Positions 37,463 to 45,563 of a DNA stretch of 64,000 nucleotides are shown one piece after another (position 1 is the first letter of the stretch; each line of letters starts with the position of its first letter). A model generated the notes under the pieces. The model made no database searches. It was not told the origin of the DNA and was given only the letters and a program-made list of their open reading frames with translations. The position numbers and the translations under genes are program-made. The DNA is taken from contig NZ_QNHG01000004.1 in the NCBI RefSeq assembly GCF_003290025.1, positions 232,058 to 296,057 of the forward strand, read 5' to 3'. Origin of the DNA: Pseudogemmobacter bohemicus. GTDB taxonomy: Bacteria > Pseudomonadota > Alphaproteobacteria > Rhodobacterales > Rhodobacteraceae.

Positions 37463-38356
37463 ATGCCCGCCCAGGATCCAGCCCCAGAACCCGGGAGCGC
37501 CGGCGGCACCACACTGTTCTTCACGGCTGGTGACGGGGCGCGGCTGGCCTATTGCCTCGACGGGCCGGAGGATGGGCTGCCTGTCCTTTGCCTTGCGGGG
37601 CTGACGCGCACAAAAGAGGATTTCATCCCGGCTTTGCCGGCCCTGGCGGGGTGCCGGGTGATCCGGATGGATTATCGCGGCCGGGGCGAAAGCGCTTATA
37701 CCGGCGCCGCCAGCTACACTCTGGCCCAGGAGGGCGCCGATGCGCTGGCCCTGCTGGATCACCTGGCAATCAGCCGCGCGGCACTTCTGGGCACCTCACG
37801 CGGCGGGCTGATCGGCATGGTCCTTGCCGAGGAGGTTCCCGGGCGGTTGCTGGGCCTTTGCCTCAACGATATCGGCCCGGAAATCGCGCCGGGCGGGCTT
37901 GAGGGCATCGTGGCGCGGCTTGGGCGCGCGCCCGAGGCCCGCAGCCTCGCAGAAGTGGCGCTGCAAATGGCGGCGAACAGCCCCGGCTTTACCGGGCTCA
38001 GTTCGGCCGACTGGCTGGTTTTCGCGGCACGTCTGTTCCGGGAAGTGCCGGGCGGCCTTGCCCTGCGCTACGATCCCGCGCTCCGCGAGGCATTTCTGGC
38101 TGATTTCGATCCCGCCGGGCCGCTGCCTGATCTCTGGCCCGCCTGGGAGGCAAGCCGGGGCCTGCCGGTGGCGCTGATCCGGGGCGCGAATTCCGACCTG
38201 CTCTCGCCGGCAACGGTGGCGCGGATGCGGCAGATCCGCCCGGATCTTGTGGTGGCGGAGGTTGCCGGGCGCGGCCATGTGCCCTTTCTGGACGAGGTGG
38301 ACTCCGTTGCGGCACTGACCGCCTGGCGCGCAACTATCCTCGGAGCGATGACATGA
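37463..38356 (+). CDS. alpha/beta-fold hydrolase
   Basis: 297 aa. The nucleophile elbow is LLGTSRGGLIG (GTSRGG, Ser nucleophile), the oxyanion region follows strand three at LAGLTRTKEDF, the acid residue lies near RGANSDLLSP and the catalytic His in GRGHVPFLDE. Strong AAAGGAG ribosome site. The substrate is unknown; it overlaps the downstream threonine-dehydratase-like gene by 4 bp (ATGA), so the two are translationally coupled. Confidence 0.88.
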   Translation: MPAQDPAPEPGSAGGTTLFFTAGDGARLAYCLDGPEDGLPVLCLAGLTRTKEDFIPALPALAGCRVIRMDYRGRGESAYTGAASYTLAQEGADALALLDHLAISRAALLGTSRGGLIGMVLAEEVPGRLLGLCLNDIGPEIAPGGLEGIVARLGRAPEARSLAEVALQMAANSPGFTGLSSADWLVFAARLFREVPGGLALRYDPALREAFLADFDPAGPLPDLWPAWEASRGLPVALIRGANSDLLSPATVARMRQIRPDLVVAEVAGRGHVPFLDEVDSVAALTAWRATILGAMT

Positions 38357-39312
38357 ATATCGGGATGATCAGGGCGGCGGCGCAGCGGCTGCGGGGCCAT
38401 GTGGTGCAGACGCCGCTGCTGAATGCGCCGCTTCTTGACCGCATTGCGGGGCGCCGGATCTTCGTCAAGGCGGAATCGCTGCAGGTGACCGGCAGTTTCA
38501 AGGCGCGGGGCGGCTGGGCCGCGGTCTCGGCACTGCCGCCAGGCACTGCCGGCGTCATTGCGATGTCTTCGGGCAATCATGCCCAGGGCGTGGCGCGGGC
38601 GGCGGCCGGCCATGGCATTCCGGCCGTGATCCTGATGCCCCAGGACGCGCCGCAGGTGAAGATCGCCAATACCCGCGCCTGGGGGGGTGAGGTGGTTCTC
38701 TACAACCGCGCGACCGAAGATCGCGACGCCATCGCCGCCCGCATCGCCGACGAGCGCAGCTTTGCCCTGATCCCGCCCTATGACCATCCCGAGGTGATCG
38801 CGGGCCAGGGCACGGTGGGTCTTGAGATCGCCGCCCAGGCGCGTGAGGCCGGGATCGCATCGGCTGATGTGCTGGTGCCCTGCGGTGGCGGCGGCCTCTC
38901 ATCCGGGATCGCACTTGCCTTGCAGGCCGAGGCCCCCTTGCTGCGCCCGCGCAGCGCAGAGCCGGCGGGGTTCGACGATATGGCCCGCTCGCTCAGCGCC
39001 GGAGAGCGGCTGCGCAATCCACAGCTCAGCGGCTCGGTCTGCGATGCGATCCTGACGCCCATCCCGGGGCGGATGACCTTCCCGATCCTCGCGGAACTGG
39101 CCGGCCCCGGCCTCAGCGTAACCGATGCCGAGGCGCTGGAGGCCATGACCCTCGCCTTTCGCCATCTGCGCCTCGTGCTGGAACCGGGCGGCGCGGTGGC
39201 GCTGGCGGCGGCACTGTTCCGGGGTGACCTGCCCGATCAGGTGATCTGCGTCGCTTCGGGCGGCAATGTTTCCGAGGATCTGTTCCGAAGCTGCCTCTCT
39301 GCGCCAACCTGA
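38353..39312 (+). CDS. threonine/serine dehydratase-like PLP enzyme
   Basis: 319 aa fold-type II PLP enzyme. The PLP lysine is in VTGSFKARGGWAAV, followed by MSSGNHAQGVA, the phosphate-binding PCGGGGLSSGIAL loop and SGGNVSEDLF. No C-terminal ACT regulatory domain is present, so it is of the catabolic type (threonine or serine to ketoacid plus ammonia), or acts on a related hydroxyamino acid such as 3-hydroxyaspartate. Coupled to the preceding hydrolase. Confidence 0.9.
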   Translation: MNIGMIRAAAQRLRGHVVQTPLLNAPLLDRIAGRRIFVKAESLQVTGSFKARGGWAAVSALPPGTAGVIAMSSGNHAQGVARAAAGHGIPAVILMPQDAPQVKIANTRAWGGEVVLYNRATEDRDAIAARIADERSFALIPPYDHPEVIAGQGTVGLEIAAQAREAGIASADVLVPCGGGGLSSGIALALQAEAPLLRPRSAEPAGFDDMARSLSAGERLRNPQLSGSVCDAILTPIPGRMTFPILAELAGPGLSVTDAEALEAMTLAFRHLRLVLEPGGAVALAAALFRGDLPDQVICVASGGNVSEDLFRSCLSAPT

Positions 39313-39376
39313 GGAAATCGAACATTCCCAGTGTCAGATCGCCGGGATACCGCCATATGAATTACAGATATCGAAC

Positions 39377-40162
39377 ATGACCCTGATCTACCTGCCCGAT
39401 CTTCGCCTGAATGCCAGCCTGACCGGCCCCGCCGGCGGCCCAGCCCTGGTGCTGATCCACGCGCTCGGCCTTGACCATCAGATCTGGCAGCCGCTGGTTG
39501 AGCGCCTGCCCCGCCATCGCATCCTCAGCTTCGATCTGCGCGGCCATGGCGCCAGTGACTGCCCGCCGCCGCCCTATAAGATGGGCACACTGATCCAGGA
39601 CAGCGAAAAGCTGATCGACCATTTCTGCCTGAAGGATTGTGTGGTGATCGGCCTGTCGATCGGTGGCATGATCGCCCAGGGCCTTGCAGTGAAACGGCTG
39701 GATCTGGTGCGCGGACTGGTGCTTTCGAACACCGCCGCCCGCATTGGCATAGAATCGCAATGGCAGGACCGCATCGCGCTGGTGCGCCGCGAAGGGCTCA
39801 AAGCCATCCACGACGCCACGATGGAGCGCTGGCTGGGCCGGGGCTGGCGCGAAAGCCCGGCGCTGCCAGCGCTCAGTGCCCGCTTCCTTGCCACCCGGCC
39901 CGAGGGCTGGGCCGGATGCGCCAGCGCCATTGCCGGCACCGATTTCTACGAGACCACCGCCACCCTGCGCCTGCCGACCCTGGTGATCGCGGGCAGCCAT
40001 GACGGCTCCACCCCCGCCGACCTGGTGCGCGAAACCGCCGATCTGATCCCGGGCCACCAGTTCCGCCTGATCCGGGGCGCCGGCCATATCCCCCTCGCGG
40101 AAAAGCCCGATGACTATGCCGAGGCGATCCGGGATTTCCTGACCCGCATCGGCCATGGCTGA
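39377..40162 (+). CDS. pcaD: 3-oxoadipate enol-lactonase-like alpha/beta hydrolase
   Basis: 261 aa. PcaD hydrolyses 3-oxoadipate enol-lactone in the protocatechuate branch of the beta-ketoadipate pathway. Features are LVLIHALGLDHQIWQPLVERL, SFDLRGHGASDCP, the nucleophile elbow GLSIGGMIAQGLA, LVLSNTAARIG, and the catalytic His in GAGHIPLAEKP. No other pca genes are in the window, so the actual substrate may differ. Its stop overlaps the next hydrolase by 8 bp. Confidence 0.78.
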   Translation: MTLIYLPDLRLNASLTGPAGGPALVLIHALGLDHQIWQPLVERLPRHRILSFDLRGHGASDCPPPPYKMGTLIQDSEKLIDHFCLKDCVVIGLSIGGMIAQGLAVKRLDLVRGLVLSNTAARIGIESQWQDRIALVRREGLKAIHDATMERWLGRGWRESPALPALSARFLATRPEGWAGCASAIAGTDFYETTATLRLPTLVIAGSHDGSTPADLVRETADLIPGHQFRLIRGAGHIPLAEKPDDYAEAIRDFLTRIGHG

Positions 40163-40850
40163 GTTCCTCCTGGTCCATGGCTCGGGTTTCGGTGCCTGGT
40201 GCTGGCCCAGGGTGACCGAAGCCCTCGCCGCCCATGGTCATAGGGCAACCGCCATCGACCTGCCGCGCGGCGCCGGGATCACCCTTGGCGACCAGGCGCG
40301 GGCGATCTGCGACGCCCTTGCCGGCCCCGCCATCCTGGTCGGCCATTCCGCCGGCGGCATCCCCATCACCGCCGCCGCCGAGCGCTGCCCGCAAAAGATC
40401 CGCGCCCTTACCTGGCTCTGCGCCTATATCCCCGAGGATGGCAGTTCCGTCGCCTCACTGCGCCGCCGCCAGCAGGAGCAACCGCTGCGCCCCGCGCTCC
40501 GCATCGACCGCGCGGCCGGCAGCTATGCATTCGCGCCCGAAAGCCTGAACGCGCTCTTCTTCCACGATTGCCCGACCGAGGCACAGGCCCTCGCCGCCCG
40601 CCTTATGGCGCCCGAATCCATCGCGCCGCAGGAAACGCCGCTCCGCCTCACAGCCCGCTCCCAAACGCTGCCCCGCTACGCCATCACCTGCGAGGAAGAC
40701 CGCGCCATCCCGCCCGCCTTCCAGCACGAAATGGCGCGGGCGCTCCCGGCCGGGAACCGCTTCTCCCTCGGCTGCGGCCACGCCCCCTTCTTCGCCCAGC
40801 CGGCCCGGACTGCCGCCCTTCTCGATCGCATCGCCTGCGCCATCCTCTGA
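40155..40850 (+). CDS. alpha/beta hydrolase of the plant esterase/hydroxynitrile-lyase-like group
   Basis: 231 aa. The N-terminus FLLVHGSGFGAWCWPRV and the nucleophile elbow LVGHSAGGIPITAAAE are characteristic of the salicylate esterase/hydroxynitrile-lyase-like family; the C-terminal catalytic His is in GCGHAPFFAQP. Overlaps the pcaD-like stop by 8 bp, suggesting a coupled pair of hydrolases acting on esters or lactones. Confidence 0.82.
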   Translation: MAEFLLVHGSGFGAWCWPRVTEALAAHGHRATAIDLPRGAGITLGDQARAICDALAGPAILVGHSAGGIPITAAAERCPQKIRALTWLCAYIPEDGSSVASLRRRQQEQPLRPALRIDRAAGSYAFAPESLNALFFHDCPTEAQALAARLMAPESIAPQETPLRLTARSQTLPRYAITCEEDRAIPPAFQHEMARALPAGNRFSLGCGHAPFFAQPARTAALLDRIACAIL

Positions 40851-40910
40851 TCCCGACACAGCCCGTCGCAAACCGGCCAATCCTCCCTGTAATCCCTGCT
40901 ACCCTCCCCC

Positions 40911-40955
40911 TTGCAGAAATACTCCACGAGGGTCCGGGGATGTGAAATCCCCGGC
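40911..40955. repeat. palindromic intergenic element, copy 6 (half element)
   Basis: TTGCAGAAATACTCC then GAGGGTCCGGGGA and a CCCCGG return. Weakly conserved relative of the elements at 17306 and 49300. Confidence 0.5.
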
Positions 40956-40981
40956 GCAGCCCATCTCAAAGGGAGCCCGCC

Positions 40982-42238
40982 ATGATCCTGAAAGACCTGG
41001 AGATTTTCATCGTAGCGCCCCCTGCCCCCGGCTGGGGCGGCCGCTACTGGATCTTCCCGAAACTGACCACCGCCTGCGGCATCGCCGGCTATGGCGAATG
41101 CTATGCCTCAAGCGTCGGCCCCACCGCGATGAAGGCCGTGATCGAGGATGTCTTTTCCCGCCATATGCAGGGTGAAAACCCCGAAAATATCGAGCTGATC
41201 TACCGCCGCGTCTACTCCTCGGGCTTTACGCAGCGCCCCGATCTGACGGTAATGGGCGCATTTTCGGGCCTGGAAATCGCCTGCCAGGACATTCTCGGCA
41301 AGGCGCTGAACCGCCCGGTCTGGGCGCTTAATGGCGGGCGGATGAATGACCGGCTGCGCTCTTACACCTACCTCTACCCCAGGCCGGACCAGGACCCGAC
41401 CGAATTCTGGGCCAGCCCCGACCAGCAGGCCGAGGCCGCTTTGCGCTATGTCGGGCAGGGCTTTACCGCGCTGAAATTCGACCCGGCCGGCCCCTATACG
41501 ATCCGGGGCGGCCATCAGCCAGCGCTCAGCGATATTTCGCGCTCGGTCGCCTTTTGCAAAACCATCCGGCAGGCGGTGGGCGACCGCGCCGATCTTCTGT
41601 TCGGAACCCATGGCCAGTTCACCACCGAAGGCGCCATCCGGCTGGGCCGCGAGCTGGAGCCCTATAACCCGCTCTGGTATGAAGAGCCGATCCCGCCCGA
41701 CAATCTGCTGGAATTTGCCGAGGTCGCGAAACAGGTCCGTATCCCGCTGGCCACAGGGGAGCGTCTGACCACCAAAATGGAATTCGCCACGCTGTTGCGC
41801 GCCGGCGGGGTAAAGATCCTGCAACCGGCGCTTGGCCGGCTGGGTGGCATTGCCGAGGGCCGCAAACTCGCCGCCATTGCCGAGGTGTTCAACGCCGAAA
41901 TCGCACCGCATCTCTATGCCGGGCCGGTCGAATGGGCGGCGAATATCCATCTCGGCGTCACCATCCCCAATCTCCTGCTGGTCGAGACCATCGAGACCGG
42001 CGGTGCCTTCCATCAGCGGCTGATCAAAAACAGCATCCGCTGGGAGAATGGCTATATCCTGCCGCCCGAAGGCCCCGGCCTCGGCATTGATTTCGACGAG
42101 GATCTCGCCCGCGCCCATCCCTATCGCGGCGACAAGCTGCATCTGCAGATGCAGGAGGCACCCTGTTCCTATCACGAGGCAAACCGCTTTGAAGGCGGCG
42201 CCCCCTCTGAGATTTCCTCTGCCACGACAAAGACTTAG
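40982..42238 (+). CDS. mandelate racemase/muconate lactonizing enzyme family protein (enolase superfamily)
   Basis: 418 aa. N-terminal capping domain then a TIM-barrel: GAFSGLEIACQDILGKALNRPV, TALKFDPAG, LWYEEPIPPDN, PLATGERLTTK, LQPALGRLGGI and an AEIAPHLYAGP block with a catalytic-type His. The second and third metal ligands (Glu in WYEEP, Glu in ATGERL) are present, but where the first aspartate ligand is expected the sequence is LLFGTHGQFT, with glycine. The dehydratase-like GTHGQ arrangement resembles galactonate-type dehydratases (DFHGR) without the Asp. Substrate is probably a sugar acid or related carboxylate, not determined. Confidence 0.85.
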   Translation: MILKDLEIFIVAPPAPGWGGRYWIFPKLTTACGIAGYGECYASSVGPTAMKAVIEDVFSRHMQGENPENIELIYRRVYSSGFTQRPDLTVMGAFSGLEIACQDILGKALNRPVWALNGGRMNDRLRSYTYLYPRPDQDPTEFWASPDQQAEAALRYVGQGFTALKFDPAGPYTIRGGHQPALSDISRSVAFCKTIRQAVGDRADLLFGTHGQFTTEGAIRLGRELEPYNPLWYEEPIPPDNLLEFAEVAKQVRIPLATGERLTTKMEFATLLRAGGVKILQPALGRLGGIAEGRKLAAIAEVFNAEIAPHLYAGPVEWAANIHLGVTIPNLLLVETIETGGAFHQRLIKNSIRWENGYILPPEGPGLGIDFDEDLARAHPYRGDKLHLQMQEAPCSYHEANRFEGGAPSEISSATTKT

Positions 42239-42329
42239 CCTTTCAGGTCGCAGCCGGTTACAGAATTTTGCATTTCCCCCCTTGCGCCCCGGCGCGGGCA
42301 GCGTTAGATCACCGCCATCCGGACCGGTT

Positions 42330-42404
42330 GCGGGCGTAGCTCAGGGGTAGAGCATAACCTTGCCAAGGTTAGGGTCGGGCGTTCGAATCGCCTCGCCCGC
42401 TCCA
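42330..42404 (+). tRNA. tRNA-Gly (anticodon GCC)
   Basis: Acceptor stem GCGGGCG / CGCCCGC, discriminator T and an encoded CCA (42402-42404). Anticodon GCC lies at 42362-42364 in the loop of a CATAACCTT...AAGGTTAGG arm. The T-loop is GTTCGAATC. Confidence 0.97.
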
Positions 42405-42436
42405 GTCCGGGATAATCCCCTGAGATTATACGAAGA

Positions 42437-42465
42437 AAAGCGGCCACGGGCCGTTGTTTTCGTTT
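42437..42465 (+). terminator. probable intrinsic terminator after tRNA-Gly
   Basis: AAAAGCGGCC ACG GGCCGTTGTTTT: short GC stem (CGGCC/GGCCG) flanked by A- and T-runs. Confidence 0.7.
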
Positions 42466-42494
42466 GTGGATTCGCCTGTGCCGGTCCGTCTTTT

Positions 42495-42532
42495 CTGGCC
42501 CGCCCCGCCGCCGAAGCGACGGGGCGGGCCAG
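42495..42532. repeat. perfect 13-bp inverted repeat
   Basis: CTGGCCCGCCCCG and its exact reverse complement CGGGGCGGGCCAG, with a 12-base spacer. No T-run follows on either strand, so it is more likely an RNA-stabilising or processing hairpin than a classical terminator. It lies downstream of metI and its tandem repeats. Confidence 0.85.
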
Positions 42533-42570
42533 AGCTCAGCATTGTTCAATGCGCCGGGCCAGCGCCCGGT

Positions 42571-42720
42571 TTCAGCGGTGGTCGATGCGCCGTGCCAGCG
42601 CATCTGCTTTCAGCGGTGGTCGATGCGCCGTGCCAGCGCATCTGCTTTCAGCGGTGGTCGATGCGCCGTGCCAGCGCATCTGCTTTCAGCGGTGGTCGAT
42701 GCGCCGTGCCAGCGCATCTC
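42571..42720. repeat. 38-bp tandem repeat, four copies, the last covering the metI stop
   Basis: Identical units begin at 42571, 42609, 42647 and 42685. Each holds a 7-bp perfect hairpin (GATGCGC / GCGCATC around CGTGCCA). The 42685 copy is the real 3' end of metI (encoding DALARRIDHR and its stop); the other three are duplicates downstream. A diverged fifth half-copy may lie at about 42547-42570. The unit length is not a multiple of three. Confidence 0.95.
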
Positions 42721-43378
42721 CGGCCCATTGCATGATCGAGACCATCACGATCAGGATCACCACCACCGCCACCATGATCGCCGTCTCGAACCGCTGATAG
42801 CCGTAGCGGATTGCGATATCGCCAAGGCCCCCGGCCCCCACCGCCCCCGCCATCGCAGAGGCGCCGATCAGCGTCACCATGGTCACGGTAAAGCCCGACA
42901 CGATCCCGGGCAGCGCCTCGGGGATCAGCACATCGCGCAGGATGGTCATCCGTGTCGCCCCCATCGCCCGCGCCGCGTCGATCAGGGCGCGGTCCACCTC
43001 GCGCAGGGACACTTCGGCCACCCGGGCGAAATAGGGTGCCGCCGCCAGCGTCAACGGCACGATCGCCGCCGCAATCCCGATGGCCGAGCCGACGATCAGT
43101 CGCGTCAGCGGGATCGCCGCCACCAGGAGGATGATGAACGGCACCGAGCGCAGCGCGTTCACCAGCCAGCCGAGGCTGCGATTGACATAGAGGTTCTGGA
43201 AAATTCCGCCCCGGTCGGTGGTCACCAGGATCAGTGCCAGCGGCAACCCGATCACGAAAGACAGTGCGCCGGATACCCCGGTCATCACCACGGTCTCCCA
43301 CATGCCCTTGACCAGCAGGTCAAACATCGGCCGTGTCATGGCCCAGCCCAGCAGGGTGTCAAACAGTTGCGGGGACAT
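42686..43378 (-). CDS. metI: methionine ABC transporter permease MetI
   Basis: 230 aa inner-membrane permease of the D/L-methionine importer. Features are GMWETVVMTGVSGALSFVIGLPLALIL, NALRSVPFIILLVAAIPLTR and the EAA loop EALPGIVSGFTVTMVTLIG. The ATG at 43378 lies inside the metN 3' end (20-bp overlap), supporting translational coupling; an alternative TTG two codons upstream exists. Its final codons form one unit of a 38-bp tandem array that continues downstream of the stop. Confidence 0.94.
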   Translation of the reverse strand: MSPQLFDTLLGWAMTRPMFDLLVKGMWETVVMTGVSGALSFVIGLPLALILVTTDRGGIFQNLYVNRSLGWLVNALRSVPFIILLVAAIPLTRLIVGSAIGIAAAIVPLTLAAAPYFARVAEVSLREVDRALIDAARAMGATRMTILRDVLIPEALPGIVSGFTVTMVTLIGASAMAGAVGAGGLGDIAIRYGYQRFETAIMVAVVVILIVMVSIMQWAGDALARRIDHR

Positions 43379-44402
43379 AGCCAAGCACCTCGATTGCCGT
43401 CGTTTCCGGTTTCAGCCTGGCCACCACCGCCGCGATCCTGTCCTTGTCTGCAGTGCCAAGCGCCAGGAAGAGCCGCCCGTAAGGCTCGCCCTGAACATCA
43501 TTCAACCCGCCATGCAACAGCCGCGCCGGGCTGCCGGTGATCGCTTCGATCTCGGCCAGCAGCGGGCGGCGGGCATCGGGGCCGTAAACATCGACGCGGA
43601 TCAACGCCTGGTCGCCCACAGGCGCGATCATCGCCGCCAGATCCGCCGGCAGCACCGGCGAGAGGCCGCGCAGCAGGCTGCGGGTCGTATCGGTCTGCGG
43701 GCTGGCCAGCACCTTCGCCACCGGCCCTTCCTCGACGATCTTGCCGGCATCCAGCACCAGCACGCGATGGGCGATCTGGCGCACCACCTCCATTTCATGG
43801 GTGATCATCAGGATCGTCAGGCCCAGCTGGCGGTTCACGTCTTTCAGCAGCGTCAGAATCGCCTGGGTCGTTTCGGGATCCAGCGCCGAGGTCGCCTCAT
43901 CCGACAACAGCAGCAATGGCTCTGGCGCCAGCGCGCGGGCGATGCCGATCCGCTGTTTCTGACCGCCCGACAGCTGCGCCGGATAAGCGCCGGCCTTATC
44001 GGCAAGGCCGACCAGATCCAGAAGCTCCATCACCCGTTTCATCCTGGCGGGCTTGTCGATCCCCGCGATCTTCAGCGGCAGCGCAACATTTTCCGCCACC
44101 GTCTTTGCCGAGAGCAGGTTGAAATGCTGGAAGATCATCCCGATCCGCCGCCGCACCGGGTTCAGCGCCTGTTCCGAGAGGCCGGAAATATCGGTGCCGT
44201 CGATCAGCACCCGCCCGCCCTGCGGCCGGTCAAGCCCGTTCAGGCAGCGGATCAGCGTCGACTTGCCCGCGCCCGAGCGCCCGATCAGCCCGACAATCTC
44301 ACCCCGCGCCAGCGTCAGCGAGATATCATCCAGCGCCGGCCGGTCGGAAAACCGCCTGACCACATTTTCCAGCACCACCGCCGGAATGTCCTTCACCACC
44401 AT
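43359..44402 (-). CDS. metN: methionine ABC transporter ATP-binding protein MetN
   Basis: 347 aa ATPase of the methionine importer. Walker A is GRSGAGKST, signature LSGGQKQR, Walker B LLLSDEATSALDP. The C-terminal ~90 residues form the NIL regulatory domain, where methionine binding inhibits transport (trans-inhibition) in characterised homologues. Gene order on the minus strand is metQ-metN-metI. Confidence 0.94.
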   Translation of the reverse strand: MVVKDIPAVVLENVVRRFSDRPALDDISLTLARGEIVGLIGRSGAGKSTLIRCLNGLDRPQGGRVLIDGTDISGLSEQALNPVRRRIGMIFQHFNLLSAKTVAENVALPLKIAGIDKPARMKRVMELLDLVGLADKAGAYPAQLSGGQKQRIGIARALAPEPLLLLSDEATSALDPETTQAILTLLKDVNRQLGLTILMITHEMEVVRQIAHRVLVLDAGKIVEEGPVAKVLASPQTDTTRSLLRGLSPVLPADLAAMIAPVGDQALIRVDVYGPDARRPLLAEIEAITGSPARLLHGGLNDVQGEPYGRLFLALGTADKDRIAAVVARLKPETTAIEVLGYVPATV

Positions 44403-44423
44403 GGGCCTGCCCCTTCAATCGCT

Positions 44424-44454
44424 CAGGGCGCCCGGAGCCTGTCCGGACGCCCTG
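44424..44454 (-). promoter_or_regulatory. intercistronic hairpin between metQ and metN
   Basis: CAGGGCG and CCGGA pair with TCCGG and CGCCCTG around a GCCTG loop (12 bp total). No T-run. Likely protects the 3' end of metQ mRNA, so that more binding protein than ATPase and permease is made; this function is inferred. Confidence 0.6.
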
Positions 44455-44477
44455 ATGCCTGTCCCCTATACCGTTTC

Positions 44478-45287
44478 TTACCAGGCGGGAACCGCCGCGC
44501 CCTTATAGGCGTCAGCATAAGCCGCCTTGACCGCATCGGTCTGGAAAGCCTCGCGCAGTTTCGCAACCCATTCGGCATCCTTGTCGGCGGTGCGGATGGC
44601 GATGAAATTGGTATAGGGGTTGTCCACACCCGATTCCTCGGCGATCCGGTTGTCGAGGAGTTCGGCCTTGGCCGCCCAGTCGGTATTCACCACCGCAGCG
44701 TCCAGGTCATCAATCGCACGACCAACCACGCCGGCATCCAGCTCGCGCAGGTCAAGGTTCTTCGGGTTCCCGGTCACGTCGATCACGGTGGCGAGGATCC
44801 CTGCATCCGGATTGACCTTGATCAGGCCCAGCTGCTCCAGCACCTTCAGCGCGCGGCCGCCATTCGACGGGTCATTCGGCACACCGATCACCGCGCCTTC
44901 GGGCAGATCCGCCAGCGAGGCATGTTTCTTCGAATAGACACCGATCGGGAAGATCGCGGTGTCGATCACCGGGGTGATCTCATAGCCATGCGCCTCGATC
45001 TGGGCCTCAAGATAGGGCAGATGCTGGAAGGCATTGGCGTCGATCTCGCTGCGGGCCAGCGCCTCATTGGGCTGGGTGTAATCGTTGAAAATCACGGTCG
45101 AGATATCGAGGCCCAGCGGCTTTGCCTGTTCGGCCACCACGGCCCAGACCGATTCATCCTCGCCACCCATGATGCCGACTTTCAGCGCGGTATTCTGCGC
45201 GAAAGCCGCCGGAGCCAGAGCGGGGGAAAGCAGGGCAGCGGCGGCAAGCGTCAGGGCCGCGCGGCGGGACAGCGAAAAGAACGACAT
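44478..45287 (-). CDS. metQ: methionine ABC transporter substrate-binding protein MetQ (NlpA family)
   Basis: 269 aa. Signal peptide with twin arginines (SLSRRAALTLAAAALLSPAL, cleavage after AFA near residue 30), then the NlpA fold: LKVGIMGGEDESVW, LDISTVIFNDYTQPNEAL, IDANAFQHLPYLEA and VIGVPNDPSNGGRAL. There is no lipobox cysteine, so unlike many MetQ proteins it should be a soluble periplasmic protein. The ATG at 45287 was chosen because it starts the signal peptide. Confidence 0.93.
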   Translation of the reverse strand: MSFFSLSRRAALTLAAAALLSPALAPAAFAQNTALKVGIMGGEDESVWAVVAEQAKPLGLDISTVIFNDYTQPNEALARSEIDANAFQHLPYLEAQIEAHGYEITPVIDTAIFPIGVYSKKHASLADLPEGAVIGVPNDPSNGGRALKVLEQLGLIKVNPDAGILATVIDVTGNPKNLDLRELDAGVVGRAIDDLDAAVVNTDWAAKAELLDNRIAEESGVDNPYTNFIAIRTADKDAEWVAKLREAFQTDAVKAAYADAYKGAAVPAW

Positions 45288-45563
45288 GGGATCAGCCTTC
45301 GGAAAGTGAAACACGGCGCGATAAGCCCGCCGCGAGCTGTCCGGAATATCCTTCCTGCCGCAAAAAGGTGCAACCCCGCGCAGGAGAACATTGTTTTGAT
45401 CTCAGCCGCATTCGGAAGACAGAATTATCGCTTTCGCGCTTGCAGCAGGAGTTTCCGCCAGCCGCCGCTTTCCCCCTGCCCCAAGGCATGCGAATCCCCC
45501 TTCCTGAGGCGATGACCGCACAATAGGGTCGCTCAAATTCCCACCCTGCATCCGGTGTCAGAC

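Noticed and set aside
42571-42720. Repeats considered as a CRISPR array
   Set aside because: Units are directly contiguous with no unique spacers, and one unit is the metI coding end; no cas genes are near.
45288-45560. Possible SAM-sensing riboswitch upstream of metQ
   Set aside because: The region was inspected for a SAM-II-like pseudoknot or other known leader; no convincing consensus could be recognised by eye.
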